From assembly GCA_030649165.1 (NCBI GenBank), contig JAUSGG010000192.1, forward strand, positions 1 to 44,235: 44,235 nucleotides of DNA. Direction: 5' to 3'. The DNA comes from Armatimonadota bacterium. Its GTDB lineage: Bacteria > Armatimonadota > UBA5829 > JAUSEB01. Position 1 is the stretch's first letter. Each line of letters begins with the position of its first letter. Made by a program: the position numbers and the translations under genes. The notes under the pieces are model-generated. The model worked only from the letters and a program-made list of their open reading frames with translations. It searched no databases and was not told the DNA's origin. Shown piece by piece: positions 28,610 through 36,807 of this stretch.

Positions 28610-29848
28610 ATGAAAATTCTCGTCTTAAACAGCGGAAGCTCATCGCTTAAATATCAGCTTATCGATCTCGACAACAACCAAGTGGCCGCGAAAGGAATTG
28701 CCGAAAGGATCGGCGTTCGGACCGCCGAAGGCGCGTCTCTGACGTTCCAGACCAACGAAAGGCCGGCCCGGACGATCTCCGCGGACATGCCGGACCACGA
28801 AGAGGCGATGCGCCTGGTCTTCCAGGCGCTCACCGACCCGGAGGACGGCGCAATACGGAGCATTTGCGAAATATCGGCTGTCGGCCACAGGGTGGTCCAC
28901 GGAGGCGAGAGATTCGTTGAGCCGACTCTGGTGACGGAGGAGACTCTGAACGAGATCGACGCCATGAGCGAGCTTGCGCCGCTTCACAATCCTCCGAACC
29001 TCGCCGGGATTCGCGCCTGCCGGCGCGTTATGCCGGATGTCCCCCAGGTTGCCGTGTTCGACACCGCGTTCTTCGCTCCAATCCCGAAACGCGCGTACAT
29101 CTACGCCCTGCCCTACGAATTGTACGAAGACTTCGGTGTGCGCAGGTATGGATTCCACGGCGCTTCGCATCAGTACGTTTCGAGTCGCGCTCGTCAGTTG
29201 TTGCGCGAAGGCGGCAGAGATGTGTCCGGGATCCGCATCGTCTCCTGCCATTTGGGCAACGGATGCAGCGCGAGCGCCGTTGTAGGCGATAGGCCGATCG
29301 ACACAAGCCTCGGCATGACTCCGGCTGAGGGATTGGTTATGGGCACGCGCAGCGGGGACATGGACCCGGCCATAATCCCGTTCCTGATGAGAAGGACCGG
29401 TATGACGCCGGATGACATAGACGACCTGATAAACAAGAAGAGCGGGCTGCTCGGAATATCGGGAACCAGCAGCGACATGCGCGACATCCAGAGCAGGGCT
29501 GAGGCCGGCGACGAAAGGGCCGCGCTCGCTTTCGAGATATTCTGCTACAGGGTCCGCAAATACATCGGCGCGTACGCCGCGGCGATGGGCGGTCTGGACG
29601 TCGTAGTGTTCACCGGAGGGATCGGAGAGAACAGCCCGGATGTCAGGGCGGCTATCTGCCACGGCCTCGAATTCGCCGGAGTCGTGATAGACCGCTCGAA
29701 GAACGATGGCTTCAGGGGCGAGGGCGACGTCAGCGCCGAAGGCGCGCGCGTCAGGGTTATGGTCATACCGACCGACGAAGAGATGATGATCGCGCGGGAA
29801 ACCGCCGAGGTGGTCACGCGACTACTGGAGCCGGCGGCCCATAACTGA
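28610..29848 (+). CDS. ackA: Acetate kinase
   Basis: 412 aa, about standard length. Interconverts acetyl phosphate and acetate, yielding ATP. Diagnostic motifs: MKILVLNSGSSSLKY (1-15), VGHRVVHGGERF (about 88-99), DTAFF (about 150), YGFHGASHQYVS (about 179), GNGCSASAV (about 214), DTSLGMTPAEGLVMGTRSGD (about 229-248) and FTGGIGENSPDVR (about 334). It begins 2 bases after the pta stop; a longer frame upstream is only overlap with pta. Together with pta it gives the last two steps of acetate fermentation or acetogenesis. Confidence 0.96.
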   Translation: MKILVLNSGSSSLKYQLIDLDNNQVAAKGIAERIGVRTAEGASLTFQTNERPARTISADMPDHEEAMRLVFQALTDPEDGAIRSICEISAVGHRVVHGGERFVEPTLVTEETLNEIDAMSELAPLHNPPNLAGIRACRRVMPDVPQVAVFDTAFFAPIPKRAYIYALPYELYEDFGVRRYGFHGASHQYVSSRARQLLREGGRDVSGIRIVSCHLGNGCSASAVVGDRPIDTSLGMTPAEGLVMGTRSGDMDPAIIPFLMRRTGMTPDDIDDLINKKSGLLGISGTSSDMRDIQSRAEAGDERAALAFEIFCYRVRKYIGAYAAAMGGLDVVVFTGGIGENSPDVRAAICHGLEFAGVVIDRSKNDGFRGEGDVSAEGARVRVMVIPTDEEMMIARETAEVVTRLLEPAAHN

Positions 29849-29852
29849 TATC

Positions 29853-30395
29853 ATGAAACTCGATTTATCAGAGATAGCGCGAATCCTGGGAAAACGCTAT
29901 CATTATGACGTAGATGAAACGCCGATCCGGGACGAAACGATTGTTTGCACGGAGCCGATGCGCGGCGAGATCGACTTTTCGAATACCGGCAGCCTGATAG
30001 TCGCCAGGGGACAGTTCTCGACAACCGTGCAGTTGGAATGCGGCCGGTGCCTCGAGACGTTTACGTTGCCCGTGTTGTCGCATATCGATGAGCAGTTCGA
30101 CATACACGCCCCGGCCGGTTTGGCCGAGCCGGAGCCGGCCGCGGAAACCGAAGAAGAAGAGGAACCGGAATCGCTCTTCGTCGAGAACATGCTCGATCTG
30201 ACCGAACTGATACGACAGAATATCATACTGGCGACGCCGATAAGGCCGTTGTGCGATGAGGCTTGCAAAGGGATATGCCCGTCCTGCGGTCAGAACCTGA
30301 ACGAGGCGCAATGCGGATGTGAGACGAAACCGGAATCGCCGCTCTCCAAACTCAGTGAGAAGTGGAAGCAGCGGCAGAGTGATGGTGAGGAATAA
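29853..30395 (+). CDS. yceD: DUF177/YceD family protein
   Basis: 180 aa. YceD proteins are encoded next to the L32 gene and are linked to 23S rRNA or ribosome maturation in bacteria and plastids. Visible: N-terminal beta region, VQLECGRCLETFTLPV (about 64-79) with the family CxRC motif, an acidic patch (EPEPAAETEEEEEPES), and a C-terminal CDEACKGICPSCGQNLNEAQ (about 131-150), a probable zinc site typical of DUF177. It starts 4 bases after ackA. The normal partner rpmF follows, but after 328 bases of repeats rather than directly. Confidence 0.88.
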   Translation: MKLDLSEIARILGKRYHYDVDETPIRDETIVCTEPMRGEIDFSNTGSLIVARGQFSTTVQLECGRCLETFTLPVLSHIDEQFDIHAPAGLAEPEPAAETEEEEEPESLFVENMLDLTELIRQNIILATPIRPLCDEACKGICPSCGQNLNEAQCGCETKPESPLSKLSEKWKQRQSDGEE

Positions 30396-30408
30396 TTGCA
30401 ACTCCTTC

Positions 30409-30507
30409 TCGATCGCACGCGATATGCCATCGCGTGCGAAACGGAATCACGGGATTTGGAATCCCCGGATTCTGTTTCGGGCGTCATTGCAAATAACGCC
30501 CGATCGA
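30409..30507. repeat. Three-hairpin structured element between yceD and rpmF
   Basis: Outer pairing TCGATCG (30409-30415) / CGATCGA (30501-30507) encloses three hairpins: TCGCACGCGA / TCGCGTGCGA (30413-30439), a nested one around AACGGAATC...GATTCTGTT with inner GGGATT / AATCCC, and GGGCGT / ACGCCC (30479-30501). The outer stem and the first hairpin share three bases. No reading frame. Confidence 0.6.
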
Positions 30508-30524
30508 CACGGGAACGGGGAACG

Positions 30525-30570
30525 CAACCCCCTCTCCCTGGAAGGGAGAGGGATGGGGTGAGGGTTGAAG
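30525..30570. repeat. CT-rich palindrome copy
   Basis: Stem CCCTCTCCCT / AGGGAGAGGG, 10 bp perfect, GGA loop (30530-30552), followed by the inverted outer block ATGGGGTGAGGGTTGA. Confidence 0.7.
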
Positions 30571-30610
30571 GTATCCGATTAGAGCCGACACGTGATTCTT
30601 CGACGGTTCG

Positions 30611-30660
30611 GTCCACCCTCACCCTAACCCTCTCCCTCATAGGGAGAGGGGATTACGTTC
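30611..30660. repeat. CT-rich palindrome copy
   Basis: Stem CCCTCTCCCT / AGGGAGAGGG (30628-30650) with CAT loop, in the opposite orientation to the copy at 30525, so the two could pair with each other. Confidence 0.7.
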
Positions 30661-30723
30661 TCCTTTATAGGGGCAGGAGATGCTACGAGTCGAGATAACA
30701 TACCGTAACACAAGGAGAAATAG

Positions 30724-30918
30724 ATGCCATTACCGAAACGAAGACACTCCAGGGCAAGGCAGGCAAAACGCCGGGCCAACTGGAAGCTGGTCGCGCCCAA
30801 CGTGATATCGTGCCCGCGCTGCCACGAGCCGCGCCTGCCGCATCACGTCTGCCCGAGCTGCGGGTTCTATAACAACCGGCTGGTCATAGAGAAGAAAGAG
30901 AAAGCCCCAAAGAAATAG
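30724..30918 (+). CDS. rpmF: 50S ribosomal protein L32
   Basis: 64 aa. Basic N-terminus PLPKRRHSRARQAKRRANWK and a C4 zinc motif, CPRCHEPRLPHHVCPSCG (about 37-54), as in zinc-containing L32. AAGGAG lies 7 bases before the ATG. Precedes plsX by 39 bases, the usual rpmF-plsX-fab order. Confidence 0.95.
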   Translation: MPLPKRRHSRARQAKRRANWKLVAPNVISCPRCHEPRLPHHVCPSCGFYNNRLVIEKKEKAPKK

Positions 30919-30957
30919 ATATCCAACGCGCGTAGGCAACAGAAGGACCTGAGCCGT

Positions 30958-31947
30958 ATGAGAATAGCAGTTGACGCTATGGGAGGGGACCACGCGCCCG
31001 GCGAAATCGTCAAGGGCGCGGTCGCGGCCGCTGCTATGTACGGAGTCCATATCTCCCTCGTGGGCGATCAGGATGCTATCCGCAAGGTATTGCCTCGGTC
31101 AGCAGCCTCAAACGACCTCATCGATATCCGGCACACGAGCGAAGTCATCGAGATGTGCGAGCCCGCGGCGGCGTTCCGGACCAAGAAGGACGCCTCTATG
31201 GTCGTCTGCGCCGAGATGGTGCGCGAGGGCGAAGCCCAGGCCATGATCAGCGCGGGGAACACCGCTGCCACCATGGCCGTGGCCACGTTCAAGCTTGGCC
31301 GGATCGAAGGTATCGAGCGCCCCGCTATCGCCATAGAGCTTCCCGCCCGCCGGAGCCGGACGATTCTGATAGACGCCGGGGCTAACGCCGACTGCGACGT
31401 GGCTAATCTGGTCCAATTCGCTCTTATGGGAAGCATATACGCCGAAAAAGTCATGTCGGTTGCGGATCCGAAGGTTGCGCTTCTCAGCATCGGCGAAGAA
31501 GAATGCAAGGGCAATGAGCTGACCAAATCCGCTCACGCCGCGCTGCGTCAGGCGGACCTGAACTTCATCGGCAACGTGGAGGGCCGCCATTTGTTCTCGG
31601 GAGAGGCAAACGTCATCGTCTGCGATGGATTCACGGGCAATGTCGCTTTGAAATCCGCGGAAGCGATCGGCGACGAGGTGAAGTTCCTTCTCAAGAGGCG
31701 GCCTTTGCTTAAGCTGTTACTCTCGCCCGTGCTTCTTCCGCTCAAGAAGCGCATTGATTACTCGGAGCACGGCGGCGCGCCGCTGCTCGGCGTGAACGGG
31801 ATTTGCGTCATAGGCCACGGACGCTCCAATGCCAGGGCCGTTTCAAGCGCCGTCAGGGCCGCGGTCGGGGCCGTGGAGCATAATGTCATCTCATCCATCA
31901 GCGCTTCTCTTTGTAAGGACACGGCGCAATCGATCAAGGTGGTTTGA
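30958..31947 (+). CDS. plsX: Phosphate acyltransferase PlsX
   Basis: 329 aa, family length. Makes acyl-phosphate from acyl-ACP for phospholipid synthesis at the membrane surface. Motifs: MRIAVDAMGGDHAPGEIVKG (1-20), DASMVVCAEMV, ISAGNTAATMA (about 97), DAGANADCD (about 140) and FTGNVALKSAEA (about 223). ATG 30958 has only weak ribosome-binding sequence (AGGACC). Its TGA overlaps the fabH start (TGATG), so fabH translation is probably coupled. Confidence 0.95.
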   Translation: MRIAVDAMGGDHAPGEIVKGAVAAAAMYGVHISLVGDQDAIRKVLPRSAASNDLIDIRHTSEVIEMCEPAAAFRTKKDASMVVCAEMVREGEAQAMISAGNTAATMAVATFKLGRIEGIERPAIAIELPARRSRTILIDAGANADCDVANLVQFALMGSIYAEKVMSVADPKVALLSIGEEECKGNELTKSAHAALRQADLNFIGNVEGRHLFSGEANVIVCDGFTGNVALKSAEAIGDEVKFLLKRRPLLKLLLSPVLLPLKKRIDYSEHGGAPLLGVNGICVIGHGRSNARAVSSAVRAAVGAVEHNVISSISASLCKDTAQSIKVV

Positions 31948-32945
31948 TGCCGAATAATACCAGACAAGCAGGAATCGTCGGCATAGGCTCCGCCGTGCCG
32001 GACAAAATATTGACGAACGCCGACCTCGAAAAGTTGGTGGATACCACCGACGAGTGGATCAAAACGAGGAGCGGGATCTGCGAAAGACGCATCGGAACGG
32101 ACCAAACCGCCGCGTCCGATCTCGCCACCGAGGCCGCCAGGGCGGCCCTGGCGAGCGCGGGAATGGGCGCTGAGGCGCTCGATCTTATCATAGTCGCTAC
32201 CGTCACCGGAGACTCGCCTATCCCCTCCACCGCCAGTCTCGTCCAGCACAGAATCGGTTCCCCTCGAACACCGGCTTTTGACCTTTCCGCCGGCTGCTCG
32301 GGGTTTGTGTACGCGCTGTCCGTCGCCCGCGGCCTCGTTGCGTCCGGCCTGCACACGAACATTCTGGTCGTCGGTGTGGACATGTTGTCCAGGGTGACCA
32401 ACTGGCAGGACCGGACAACCTGCGTGCTGTTCGGAGACGGAGCGGGCGCGGCTATTGTCTCCCCCGTCGGCGAGGGAGAGGGTATTCTCTCCTTCTGTCT
32501 TGGCTCCGACGGCTCCAGAGGCGACCTGCTGCGCATAAGAGCGGGAGGGTCGAGATTGCCGGCAAGCGCGCAGACCGTCCAGGACGGCCTTCATTCCATA
32601 GAAATGAGCGGACGAGAAGTCTTCAAGTTCGCCGTGCGCATCATGGGCGACGCCGCCGTCGAGGCCCTGGAAAAATGCGGTCTGACCCCAGCCGACGTTG
32701 ACCTTTTCATCCCTCACCAGGCCAACATCCGGATCATAGAGGCCGCGGCCAGGCGTCTCGAACTCCCGGATGAGAAAGTTTTCATCAACGTCCAGAAATA
32801 CGGCAACACGTCCGCCGGATCGATTCCGCTCGCGATGGACGAGGCCTACCGTTCGGGCCTGGTCAAGAAAGGCGATCTTGTTGTCCTGGTGGGCTTCGGC
32901 GCGGGGCTTACGTGGGCCGCGGCGGCGCTCAGGTGGGCAATGTAG
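31947..32945 (+). CDS. fabH: 3-oxoacyl-ACP synthase III
   Basis: 332 aa. Starts fatty acid chains by condensing an acyl-CoA with malonyl-ACP. Catalytic triad visible: Cys in FDLSAGCSGFVYAL (about 110-123), His in FIPHQANIRI (about 253-262) and Asn in YGNTSAGSIP (about 284-293). N-terminal GIGSAVPDKILTN and WIKTRSGICERRI are also typical. The ATG at 31947 shares a base with the plsX stop; a TTG one codon earlier is possible but needless. It is followed by fabD after 4 bases. Confidence 0.96.
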   Translation: MPNNTRQAGIVGIGSAVPDKILTNADLEKLVDTTDEWIKTRSGICERRIGTDQTAASDLATEAARAALASAGMGAEALDLIIVATVTGDSPIPSTASLVQHRIGSPRTPAFDLSAGCSGFVYALSVARGLVASGLHTNILVVGVDMLSRVTNWQDRTTCVLFGDGAGAAIVSPVGEGEGILSFCLGSDGSRGDLLRIRAGGSRLPASAQTVQDGLHSIEMSGREVFKFAVRIMGDAAVEALEKCGLTPADVDLFIPHQANIRIIEAAARRLELPDEKVFINVQKYGNTSAGSIPLAMDEAYRSGLVKKGDLVVLVGFGAGLTWAAAALRWAM

Positions 32946-32949
32946 AACT

Positions 32950-33900
32950 ATGAGGGAAGCGTCCAAACTTGCTTACGTATTCTCCCCCCAGGGATCCCAG
33001 ACGCCCGGAATGGGCAAAGACCTGCACGACAACGTCGGCGTCTGCAAACAGACCTTCGAGAGCGCGAATGACGCTCTTGGGTTCGATCTGACGTCGATCT
33101 GTTTTAACGGTCCCGACGAGGATTTGCGCAATACTGAGATCGCCCAGCCCGCCCTGCTTACCGTGAGCACAGCCGCTTTGCGCGCTTTACAGTCCGAGGG
33201 ATTCGCCCCGTCCGTCGTGGCCGGCCACAGCGTCGGCGAATACGCGGCTCTCGTGGCCGCGGGAGCGCTTGCCTTCGAGGATGCTGTTCGACTCGTTCGC
33301 CGGAGAGGGCAGCTCATGAGCGAGGCCGGGGCCGAAAGCGACGGCGCGATGGCCGCCATCATCGGCCTGACCGGCGACGATGTAAAGAAGATTGTCGCCG
33401 ATGCGGCGGGGAACGACGTTCTGGACGTCGCCAATTATAATTCTCCCGAGCAGACGGTGATCTCCGGCGAAAGAGCGGCCGTCGAGCGCGCGCGCGAGTT
33501 GGCGAAAGAACGGGGCGCGAAACGAGCGCTTCCTCTGAACGTCAGCGGAGCGTTCCATTCCAGACTGATGGCGCCCGCCGCCGCGAAAATGGAGACGGAA
33601 CTGGCCAAAGTCCAAATCCACGCGCCCGAGATACCGATCGTGGCGAACGCCACGGCGGAGTACGTGACCTCGCCGGACGAGATTCGCCGGGCGCTGGTCG
33701 AGCAACTGGCGGGCAGTGTTCGGTGGGTCGAGTCGGTGAAGAAGATGGTCTCCGCGGGCTGTGGCGTTTTCGTCGAGGCGGGAGTCGGCCAGGCGCTGGC
33801 CGGCATGGTCCGCCGTATCGACGGCGAGGTGGAAGCCTTCGCGGTATCCGATTGCGCATCGTTGAAATCCTTCGTGGAGTCGGTAGGGCAAAAGGTTTAG
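32950..33900 (+). CDS. fabD: Malonyl-CoA:ACP transacylase
   Basis: 316 aa. Transfers malonyl from CoA to acyl carrier protein. Visible: FSPQGSQTPGMGKDL (about 12-26, the oxyanion QGSQ loop), the nucleophile elbow GHSVGEYAALVAAGAL (about 94-109) and the active-site His in SGAFHSRLM (about 199-207). AMAAIIGL matches the conserved substrate segment. The ATG at 32950 is preferred; the frame continues upstream within fabH. A TTTCGTGN array occupies the gap to fabG. Confidence 0.95.
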   Translation: MREASKLAYVFSPQGSQTPGMGKDLHDNVGVCKQTFESANDALGFDLTSICFNGPDEDLRNTEIAQPALLTVSTAALRALQSEGFAPSVVAGHSVGEYAALVAAGALAFEDAVRLVRRRGQLMSEAGAESDGAMAAIIGLTGDDVKKIVADAAGNDVLDVANYNSPEQTVISGERAAVERARELAKERGAKRALPLNVSGAFHSRLMAPAAAKMETELAKVQIHAPEIPIVANATAEYVTSPDEIRRALVEQLAGSVRWVESVKKMVSAGCGVFVEAGVGQALAGMVRRIDGEVEAFAVSDCASLKSFVESVGQKV

Positions 33901-33909
33901 CTGTCAGAG

Positions 33910-33941
33910 TTTCGTGTTTTCGTACTTTCGTGCTTTCGTGA
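33910..33941. repeat. 8-bp tandem array (TTTCGTGN x4)
   Basis: Units TTTCGTGT, TTTCGTAC, TTTCGTGC, TTTCGTGA between fabD and fabG. Confidence 0.8.
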
Positions 33942-33971
33942 TTGATCTCTGAGGGTTGGAAGGAGACGAGC

Positions 33972-34721
33972 TTGGAGCTGAAGGGTAAAGTCGCGCTTGT
34001 GACCGGCGCCGGAAGGGGCGGAAAAGGCATAGGCAGGGCCATCTGCGCCGCGCTCGCCGGCCAGGGCGCGAACATAGCGATTGCCGACTTCGTCGAAGAG
34101 GCCGCCGAGGCAGTGGCGGAGGAGTGCCGGCAGATCGGCGTCGAGGCCGTAAGTCTCAAGGTAGACGTGGCCGACACCGCCGATACCGAGCGTATCGTTC
34201 AGTTAGTAGTTGACAAATTCGGCAGAATTGACATACTGGTCAATAACGCCGGGATTACCCGAGACCAAATCCTGCTTCGCATGTCCGAAGCGGAGTGGGA
34301 CGCGGTGATCGACACGAACCTGAAGGGCACGTTCAATTGCACCAGGGCCGTTGCCAAGCACATGCTGAGGGCCCGGTCCGGAAGGATCGTGAACATGGCC
34401 TCGGTCATGGGACTGATAGGCAATCCGGGGCAGGCGAACTACTCGTCGTCCAAAGCGGGAGTCATCGGATTTACGAAGGCAATCGCGAAGGAACTCGGAT
34501 CGAGGGGAATCACGGTGAACGCGATCGCTCCGGGGTTCATAGAAACGGCTATGACGGAGGAGTTATCGCAGCAGGTGAGGGATACTATCTCGACGCAGAT
34601 CCCTCTTGCCAGATTGGGGGCGCCGGAAGACGTGGCTAACGCTGCCGTGTTTCTGTGCTCCGAAGCGTCGAGCTATATCACTGGACAAGTGATCAACGTT
34701 GACGGCGGAATGGTAATGTAA
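33972..34721 (+). CDS. fabG: 3-oxoacyl-ACP reductase
   Basis: 249 aa short-chain dehydrogenase reducing 3-oxoacyl-ACP with NADPH. Motifs: nucleotide loop VTGAGRGGKGIGRAI (about 8-22), LVNNAGITRDQILLRM (about 90-105), Ser in NMASVMG, YSSSKAGVIGFTK (about 156-168) and NAIAPGFIETAM. The glycine loop has two extra residues (GK) compared with the usual TGASRGIG. The start is a TTG at 33972, chosen because GGAAGGAG ends 6 bases before it and the protein then begins MELKGKVALVTG. acpP follows after 12 bases. Confidence 0.93.
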   Translation: MELKGKVALVTGAGRGGKGIGRAICAALAGQGANIAIADFVEEAAEAVAEECRQIGVEAVSLKVDVADTADTERIVQLVVDKFGRIDILVNNAGITRDQILLRMSEAEWDAVIDTNLKGTFNCTRAVAKHMLRARSGRIVNMASVMGLIGNPGQANYSSSKAGVIGFTKAIAKELGSRGITVNAIAPGFIETAMTEELSQQVRDTISTQIPLARLGAPEDVANAAVFLCSEASSYITGQVINVDGGMVM

Positions 34722-34733
34722 GGAGGTGGGCAG

Positions 34734-34973
34734 GTGTCAACAACGTACGAGCGCGTGCGCAAAGTCGTAGTGGATCGGCTTAAAACGAGCGAGGATGAAG
34801 TGGCCATAGAGGCTTCGTTCATAGAGGACCTCGGGGCCGATTCGCTGGACGTTGTAGACCTCGTCATGGGACTGGAGGAAGAGTTCGACATAGAGATCCC
34901 GGACGAGGACGCGGAGAAGATCCAGACGGTCGGACAGGCTGTTGAATATATCGACCAAAAGACCGGCAGCTAG
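34734..34973 (+). CDS. acpP: Acyl carrier protein
   Basis: 79 aa, acidic four-helix carrier. The phosphopantetheine site is Ser37 in [22 protein letters not shown] start at 34734, fixed by AGGAGGTG 5-12 bases upstream. Lies between fabG and fabF as usual, although 571 bases of repeats separate it from fabF. Confidence 0.96.
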   Translation: MSTTYERVRKVVVDRLKTSEDEVAIEASFIEDLGADSLDVVDLVMGLEEEFDIEIPDEDAEKIQTVGQAVEYIDQKTGS

Positions 34974-35021
34974 AATCGAACCAGGCAGTCAATAATGTCA
35001 TACGCTGCGCCGGCGCCCCAT

Positions 35022-35060
35022 CAAATCCCCCCTCCTTTCAGGAGGGGGTTAGTGGGAGGT
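35022..35060. repeat. CT-rich palindrome copy
   Basis: CCCCCTCCT / AGGAGGGGG stem with TTC loop, followed by TTAGTGGGAGGT. Confidence 0.65.
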
Positions 35061-35120
35061 TTGCGCGCGGCCCTTTCTTCACAGTGAGAGAGGGCAGGCG
35101 CGGCCCGGCACATAGGTAAA

Positions 35121-35187
35121 TCCCCTCTCCCTATGAGGGAGAGGGTTAGAGCCTGCCCTGAGCGAACCGAATGGGGTGAGGGTGGAA
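35121..35187. repeat. CT-rich palindrome copy with GCCCTGAGCG block
   Basis: CCCCTCTCCCT / AGGGAGAGGG stem and then AGAGCCTGCCCTGAGCGAAC, the inverse orientation of 4011-4073. Interior half of elements B and C. Confidence 0.65.
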
Positions 35188-35228
35188 GTCCTGGCATGGA
35201 ATCAAGGTTGGGCTTATAGCGATAAGTT

Positions 35229-35268
35229 CAACCCTCACCCCGTCCCTCTCCCTTCCAGGGAGAGGGAG
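35229..35268. repeat. CT-rich palindrome copy
   Basis: ACCCTCACCCC followed by CCCTCTCCCT / AGGGAGAGGG. Confidence 0.65.
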
Positions 35269-35302
35269 ACGTCCGGCGCAGCACAACATTCTGAGCAACC
35301 AA

Positions 35303-35423
35303 CCCCGATGCATCGGGGGTATTTCGGAAAGGAACCATCCCGGTGTTTCGGGATTTGAGGGTTGGGCTTCACACTCATGCGGTTACGGCACAACCTTGCA
35401 TCCCAACCCGGAAATCCCGAAAC
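35303..35423 (+). repeat. Dispersed hairpin repeat, copy 2
   Basis: Matches the reverse complement of 149-272: CCCCGATGCATCGGGGG hairpin, TATTTCGGAAAGGAACCA, then arms GTTTCGGGATTTGAGGGTTG and CAACCCGGAAATCCCGAAAC around a variable loop. Confidence 0.65.
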
Positions 35424-35544
35424 CGGGAGCTGCCTTGGGAGCGAGACAAGAAGGATGCGCGGCTTTGTCAGCGAACGCGCCGGAGGCGTTAACCGCTCCG
35501 GGCGTTCGTAGTTTTTGGGCGAAGTCCGCCGAATGTGAGACAGC

Positions 35545-36789
35545 ATGCAAGAAAAAAGGGTTGTAGTCACGGGGCTTGGTCCCGTCACCCCGATTGGAAT
35601 AGGAATCGGGGATTACTGGGACTCGCTCGCGAACGGGCGGTCCGGAGTTGGACCGATCACGCTATTTGACGCGTCAAGGCACACGACGCGGATTGCGGCG
35701 GAGATCGCGGACTTCGACCCGGCGGATTACATGGAGCCGGGTGAAGCGCGCCGCATGGACCGCTTCGTGCAACTGGCCGTGGCCGCGGCGAAGATAGCGG
35801 TCGCCGACGCCGGACTGGACATAGACGATGGTAACCGCGATCGCGTCGGCGTGCTCGTAGGGTCCGGCATTGGAGGGTCCGGCACCTGGGAGACCCAGCA
35901 TAGGATTTTGCTGGAAAAAGGTCCCGGGCGCGTCAGCCCGTTCTTTGTGCCGATGCTCATAGCAGACATGGGCTCCGGGCAAATCTCGATTCTGTTGGGC
36001 GCGCGCGGCCCGAACCTCGCCGTTGTAACAGCTTGCGCGACGGGCACTCACGCCATCGGCGACGCGTACAACATTATCCGGCGCGGTGAGGCGGACGCCA
36101 TGCTCGCGGGCGGCGCGGAGGCCGCGATCGGCCCCCTCGCTACCGCGGGATTCTGCTCGGCGAAAGCCATGTCCACCCGCAACGACGATCCTCAACGGGC
36201 CAGCCGTCCCTTCGACGCTCAGCGCGACGGCTTCGTGATGGGAGAGGGAGCGGGCGTCGTCGTACTCGAAGAGTTGGAGTTCGCCAAAGCGAGAGGCGCC
36301 CGGATCTACGGCGAGATAATCGGCTACGGCATGTCCGGCGACGCTTACCACATCACGGCGCCGGCCCCCGACGGCGAAGGCGCGGTAAGGTGCATACATG
36401 CGGCCATTCGCAGCGCGGGTATTAACGCGGAGGATGTTGACTACATCAACGCGCACGGCACCGCGACGGACCTGGGCGATAAATACGAGACCGCCGCCAT
36501 CAAGAGCGTTTTCGGCGAGCGGGCGTATTCCATCCCCGTAAGCTCGACCAAATCGATGATGGGCCATCTGCTGGGCGCGGCGGGAGCGGTGGAGGCTATC
36601 GCCTGCATCCTTGCAATACAACACAGCGCGCTTCCCCCGACCATAAACTACGAATTTCCCGACCCCGATTGCGACCTCGATTACGTGCCGAATGAGGCGC
36701 GTGAAGCGGATATTGAGGTGGCTCTTTCCAATTCCTTCGGCTTCGGCGGACACAACGCCAGCATACTAATGCGCAAATTCCGGGGTTGA
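35545..36789 (+). CDS. fabF: 3-oxoacyl-ACP synthase II
   Basis: 414 aa condensing enzyme that elongates acyl-ACP with malonyl-ACP. Active site: Cys in [15 protein letters not shown] (about 159-173), His in [13 protein letters not shown] (about 299-311) and His in [15 protein letters not shown] (about 336-350). N-terminal [13 protein letters not shown] and C-terminal [11 protein letters not shown] are standard. The ribosome-binding site is weak (GTGAGA). rnc follows after 18 bases. Confidence 0.96.
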   Translation: MQEKRVVVTGLGPVTPIGIGIGDYWDSLANGRSGVGPITLFDASRHTTRIAAEIADFDPADYMEPGEARRMDRFVQLAVAAAKIAVADAGLDIDDGNRDRVGVLVGSGIGGSGTWETQHRILLEKGPGRVSPFFVPMLIADMGSGQISILLGARGPNLAVVTACATGTHAIGDAYNIIRRGEADAMLAGGAEAAIGPLATAGFCSAKAMSTRNDDPQRASRPFDAQRDGFVMGEGAGVVVLEELEFAKARGARIYGEIIGYGMSGDAYHITAPAPDGEGAVRCIHAAIRSAGINAEDVDYINAHGTATDLGDKYETAAIKSVFGERAYSIPVSSTKSMMGHLLGAAGAVEAIACILAIQHSALPPTINYEFPDPDCDLDYVPNEAREADIEVALSNSFGFGGHNASILMRKFRG

Positions 36790-36807
36790 GCTTGTGGAGC
36801 CGGCAAA

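Larger units (their letters stand above)
34974..35544. other. Repeat-filled gap between acpP and fabF
   Basis: 571 bases without a gene. In order: CT-rich palindromes at 35022-35060, 35121-35187 and 35229-35268, then the hairpin repeat at 35303-35423. The last 120 bases hold no clear promoter or terminator. Reading frames here have no ribosome-binding site or family motif. Confidence 0.65.

Noticed and set aside
31758-32966. 402-aa minus-strand frame opposite fabH
   Set aside because: Shadow of fabH, no motif.
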